This document shows positions 61,372 to 64,000 of a stretch of DNA of 64,000 nucleotides, in pieces. Origin of the DNA: Acidobacteriaceae bacterium (GTDB taxonomy: Bacteria; Acidobacteriota; Terriglobia; Terriglobales; Acidobacteriaceae); contig JAOAPN010000014.1 in the NCBI GenBank assembly GCA_025462885.1, forward strand, positions 248,001 through 312,000. The letters run 5' to 3'. A program made the position numbers and the translations under genes. A model generated the notes under the pieces. That model was not told where the DNA came from and did not search any database. It saw only the letters and a list, made by a program, of their open reading frames with translations. The first letter of the stretch is position 1; each line of letters starts with the position of its first letter.

Positions 61372-63561
61372 CTATTTGAGATCGGCGAAAAGAGTTTCAG
61401 TGCGGTGGCCTCTCAGGTCGCGAACCACTACAGTGACGGTCCTTGGTCCAGCTTCTCGCACATGATGGATGAGGTATCGGTCATGGGCCAGGACGACCTC
61501 TTCTGGAGATATCTCCTGACCGTCGATACGCATGGACACGAGTTCGCTTTGCTTTTCGTGTAGAACCGCTTTGTTTGGACTATCGCCTAAGCCGAAGCGC
61601 AATCGCACACGAATGCTCAGCCCCGCTTTCGGTGCGCCAACCTCGAAAGGCATCTCCGGCCTAAGAACCGTCATGATGGCCAGCGGCCGATTGGAGTGGC
61701 TCTCCCCCCACCATGACCACTTCTGTTCTCGATCGGCGATGAACTGACGGACCTCAGGCAATGCGCCACTCCATTCGATCCGATGGTTTGTGGATGCATC
61801 CCGTCGAACGGATAAGACCCATTTGTTGTCGATCGCCTTGACGAAGCTTTCCCAAGAGGGATCTTCCGCAAGATAGAGCGTCCGGAAGCCTTCTAGTTGA
61901 TCTGCCCACCACCAACTCTCTCCACCGTGAGAGTCCTGCAGCCCAATCATGCCAATCCGTCCCTCCCACTCCATCAGGAAGGGTTCGAAATCGAGAAAAT
62001 CATCGAGCCCAAAATGAAAGCTGCTGATTGCGCCATAGTCGCCTGTACGGCAGGCCTCGTCCAGCAGGACCCGTGTCAATTCCTCATTTTCATTGAATTG
62101 CCACACCATGCGTCCCTTGTCTTCACGGATAGCCTTGATGCGAGTGTCGCGAAACTCTGTCCAAGGCAATGCAACATCCTTCTGAGGAGGATATGGTCCC
62201 AGCTGTGCGTCCCCTGGAGCGACCAGGTCGTCCAGATGGCTATATGTCCCGAAGCCGCGGACGCTTGTGTAGGTTCCGTATTCCTCATCGGCGCGGGCGA
62301 ATTGAACGCTGACACGATGCAAACTGGCGAGCCTCTGCGCTTCAGCGATCCATTCGCGCGAAGCGTTCTTTGCTGTCCAGAGTTGGATGTTCAACGTTTT
62401 GGCCAGCACGACAGCCTCGCTGGGGCTGCCGTTACCCGGGGCTTCTATCTGTGCGCTATAGACCTTGAAGGTGGAGGGTAACGAGGGGCTCTTGCGAGCA
62501 GCCTGTAGACGAGTCGTACCCGCTGCCGAAGCGCCAAGCATCCGCAACGCATCAAGTGCGTAGTAGGTTGCTGTGAGATTTGGGTTGGCTTCCGGCGAGC
62601 TTCGGAAGCCGCCTTCGGTTGTGAACTGTTCGTTGATCCAGCGAACACAGCTGTCCCGGTCCACTGGCTTTGCTCCGACCTGAGAGAGTAAGGAAACTGC
62701 GGCCCACGTGTAGATCATGTTCTCGCACCGTCCGAGCTCAGGAGACGGACTCCAGGTAAATCCACCGGTGGCTAGCTGGCAATTCCTTATCCAATCGATT
62801 CCGTCGGCGGGCATCTCAACCTGTTGTTGAAGGTCCTGCAGTGCCCCCATACCCCAAAGCGTATTGACGATGTGACCATCGGAGCCGTCTGCCGCAACGG
62901 AATTGTTGAATGTGCCATTTGGCCTTCTGCGCAGTTTGAAATAGTGCTCCCACGCTGTTGAAGAGTGACTCTTGTCAGCCCCGATCATCTTTCTCAGGCG
63001 GACAGCCATAGCCTGATGCTGAAGTGTTGGATATGCGTTCTGCTCAAAGTAGGTGTTATAAACAAATGGCTCCTGCAACATCGCACGCTTGTCTGAATCG
63101 ATGGCCTTGCCAAGCCAGTTCAATATCTGAGCCTGCTCATAGTCGATCCTCCATAGCGGCTGTTGTGACAACCCCTCAGGTACCGGGTAGTGCAAACGTG
63201 CAAAGTCAGCCAGAGCTTCCGTTTCGGTAATCGGCGACTGCAGCAGGCGGTGGCAACCGACAGCAGCAAAGGTCGGCGTGATATGCGGTTTCGTCCTCGA
63301 GAGCCATCCGTAGCCGCCGCTGGACTTGCGATGACGGCCTATAAAGGCAAGGATCTTGTCGCGGTTGGGCAGCGCCGAGCCTGTGGTTCCAAACGACGGC
63401 AGGCAGGCCGCAAGTGGTAGGGAAGAGATTGCGCGAGTGAATGCTCGCCTCGATATCGCTCTGCTGTTGATCAATGGATTGTTTCCTAGTCTTGAATTCG
63501 AACGTCGGGTCCGCAAATGGTCTAGGGCAAGCCAACCTTGCTCCATAAGCCATGGCACCAA
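61372..63561 (-). CDS. exported terpenoid-toroid (alpha/alpha barrel) protein with unknown C-terminal domain
   Basis: This protein of up to 729 residues has a Tat-like signal (ISRRAFTRAISSLPLAACLP). The N-terminal part (about 70-340) has prenyltransferase/squalene-cyclase type repeats: TGGFTWSPSPELGRCENMI and EGGFRSSPEANPNLTATYYA. The C-terminal ~330 residues are rich in Trp/His/Asp (HFGLDDFLDFEP, DSHGGESWWWADQL) and may be a PHP-like or other hydrolase domain. No cyclase DDTAD motif is seen. An upstream start adds a short leader of doubtful status. It follows the TonB receptor end by about 60 bases. Confidence 0.6.
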   Translation of the reverse strand: MVPWLMEQGWLALDHLRTRRSNSRLGNNPLINSRAISRRAFTRAISSLPLAACLPSFGTTGSALPNRDKILAFIGRHRKSSGGYGWLSRTKPHITPTFAAVGCHRLLQSPITETEALADFARLHYPVPEGLSQQPLWRIDYEQAQILNWLGKAIDSDKRAMLQEPFVYNTYFEQNAYPTLQHQAMAVRLRKMIGADKSHSSTAWEHYFKLRRRPNGTFNNSVAADGSDGHIVNTLWGMGALQDLQQQVEMPADGIDWIRNCQLATGGFTWSPSPELGRCENMIYTWAAVSLLSQVGAKPVDRDSCVRWINEQFTTEGGFRSSPEANPNLTATYYALDALRMLGASAAGTTRLQAARKSPSLPSTFKVYSAQIEAPGNGSPSEAVVLAKTLNIQLWTAKNASREWIAEAQRLASLHRVSVQFARADEEYGTYTSVRGFGTYSHLDDLVAPGDAQLGPYPPQKDVALPWTEFRDTRIKAIREDKGRMVWQFNENEELTRVLLDEACRTGDYGAISSFHFGLDDFLDFEPFLMEWEGRIGMIGLQDSHGGESWWWADQLEGFRTLYLAEDPSWESFVKAIDNKWVLSVRRDASTNHRIEWSGALPEVRQFIADREQKWSWWGESHSNRPLAIMTVLRPEMPFEVGAPKAGLSIRVRLRFGLGDSPNKAVLHEKQSELVSMRIDGQEISPEEVVLAHDRYLIHHVREAGPRTVTVVVRDLRGHRTETLFADLK

Positions 63562-63622
63562 GGGTGGTGGCGACTATATTGCATAGCCGGCACCAGCAAC
63601 TGCATCCAGCAAACCGGATAGC

Positions 63623-64000
63623 TTAGAAATTCAGCTTGCCCGTGAACCGAATGACCCTCGAATCCGCGGCACTTCCAAACGTCGAAGTGATCTGACCGAA
63701 GTTGCTATTCGAGACGTTGTTTGCTGGAACTGCGAAGTTCGGCGTGTTGGTGAGATTGAAAGCCTCTCCGCGCAGCTCAAAACGGAGCCTCTCCCTGATT
63801 GGAAACTCTCTGGATAGTCCCAGATCGAGATCCGCATCACCGGGGCCGCGCAGCGAGTTACGGCTCGCCGTGCCAAAACTGGCTGTCGAGACGGGAGCAA
63901 ACGCAGTTGTATCGAACCAAGGAGAAAATTTTCCAATCCCATGTAGCGTTGCAACTTGAGGTTTGACTTGATTCGCGACCTGCGTATTGAACGCTGCGTT
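63623..64000 (-). CDS. C-terminal end of a TonB-dependent receptor (Oar-like), cut by window edge
   Basis: A minus-strand frame open to the window edge gives 125 residues ending VIRFTGKLNF. It contains SPWFDTTAFAPVSTASFGTA, RNSLRGPGDADLDLGLSREF and a NLTNTPNFAVPANNVSNS-like run. This is the standard C-terminus of large Acidobacteriota receptors with a carboxypeptidase-like N-terminus. The final Phe fits an outer-membrane strand. It would import or bind a substrate for the two exported proteins encoded after it. Confidence 0.85.
   Translation of the reverse strand, partial: NAAFNTQVANQVKPQVATLHGIGKFSPWFDTTAFAPVSTASFGTASRNSLRGPGDADLDLGLSREFPIRERLRFELRGEAFNLTNTPNFAVPANNVSNSNFGQITSTFGSAADSRVIRFTGKLNF

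Overview
The window is GC-rich chromosomal DNA with mostly bacterial housekeeping genes. It most likely comes from an Acidobacteriota of the Terriglobia type (Granulicella/Terriglobus/Edaphobacter-like). This rests on gene order (lptB-rpoN-hpf-rapZ, yicC-gmk-rpoZ), the large Oar-like TonB receptor end at the right edge, the many short palindromic and heptamer repeats, and the protein flavour. It is an inference without a database search.

Layout. 1-9.6 kb: envelope and core genes (a possible lptA end, lptB, rpoN, hpf, rapZ, an MsbA-like exporter, yicC, gmk, rpoZ, a family-4 uracil-DNA glycosylase). 9.6-18.5 kb: yegP-like, priA, HU, dcd, a LuxR-type regulator, a SYLF protein, an lpxL/lpxD pair and a MobB-like P-loop protein. 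18.5-21.3 kb: two degenerate ferritin-like genes and a beta-propeller lipoprotein. 21.4-26.4 kb: a homocysteine methyltransferase/MTHFR fusion, xseB, a polyprenyl synthase, yajQ and tatD. 26.4-36 kb: repeats, two cupins, metG, and a sugar-related group (GntR regulator, MFS hexuronate-type transporter, GH29 fucosidase). 36-45.3 kb: a MeaB-epimerase fusion, tsaB, rimI, psd-pssA, an inactive-looking ASADH homologue, a ROK kinase, a PabB-PabC fusion and a TauE/SafE permease. 45.5-49.1 kb: the sulfate assimilation operon cysD-cysN-cysH with a structured leader. No CysC kinase is seen, and CysH has the Fe-S type cysteines, so the route is probably via APS. 49.4-54.9 kb: a copper-type P-ATPase, a Gfo/Idh/MocA oxidoreductase and two tandem paralogues of unknown function.

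At 55.02 kb the 3' half of a tRNA-Leu marks the edge of an accessory region. Two direct repeats of about 240 bp, at 55.07 and 59.62 kb, start with the same 13-base core, which overlaps the tRNA anticodon loop. They bracket a 4.55 kb module with a phosphoribosyltransferase-like gene and an overlapping pair encoding a poly(A)-polymerase/Cca-like nucleotidyltransferase and an alpha/beta-hydrolase. Gene remnants sit at both module edges. This module is the best candidate for an undescribed (possibly conflict or defence) system. To its right, a minus-strand group encodes a TonB receptor (cut by the window), a terpenoid-toroid protein and a Tat-exported metallo-beta-lactamase-fold protein.

Several dispersed repeat families run through the window. 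These include a ~55 bp triple-hairpin element (six copies), GTTGTGA-like heptamers, a hairpin family ending in GGGGCACCCG, and a 90 bp pair flanking the cys genes. In two places a repeat lies inside a coding region exactly between or within fused enzymes.
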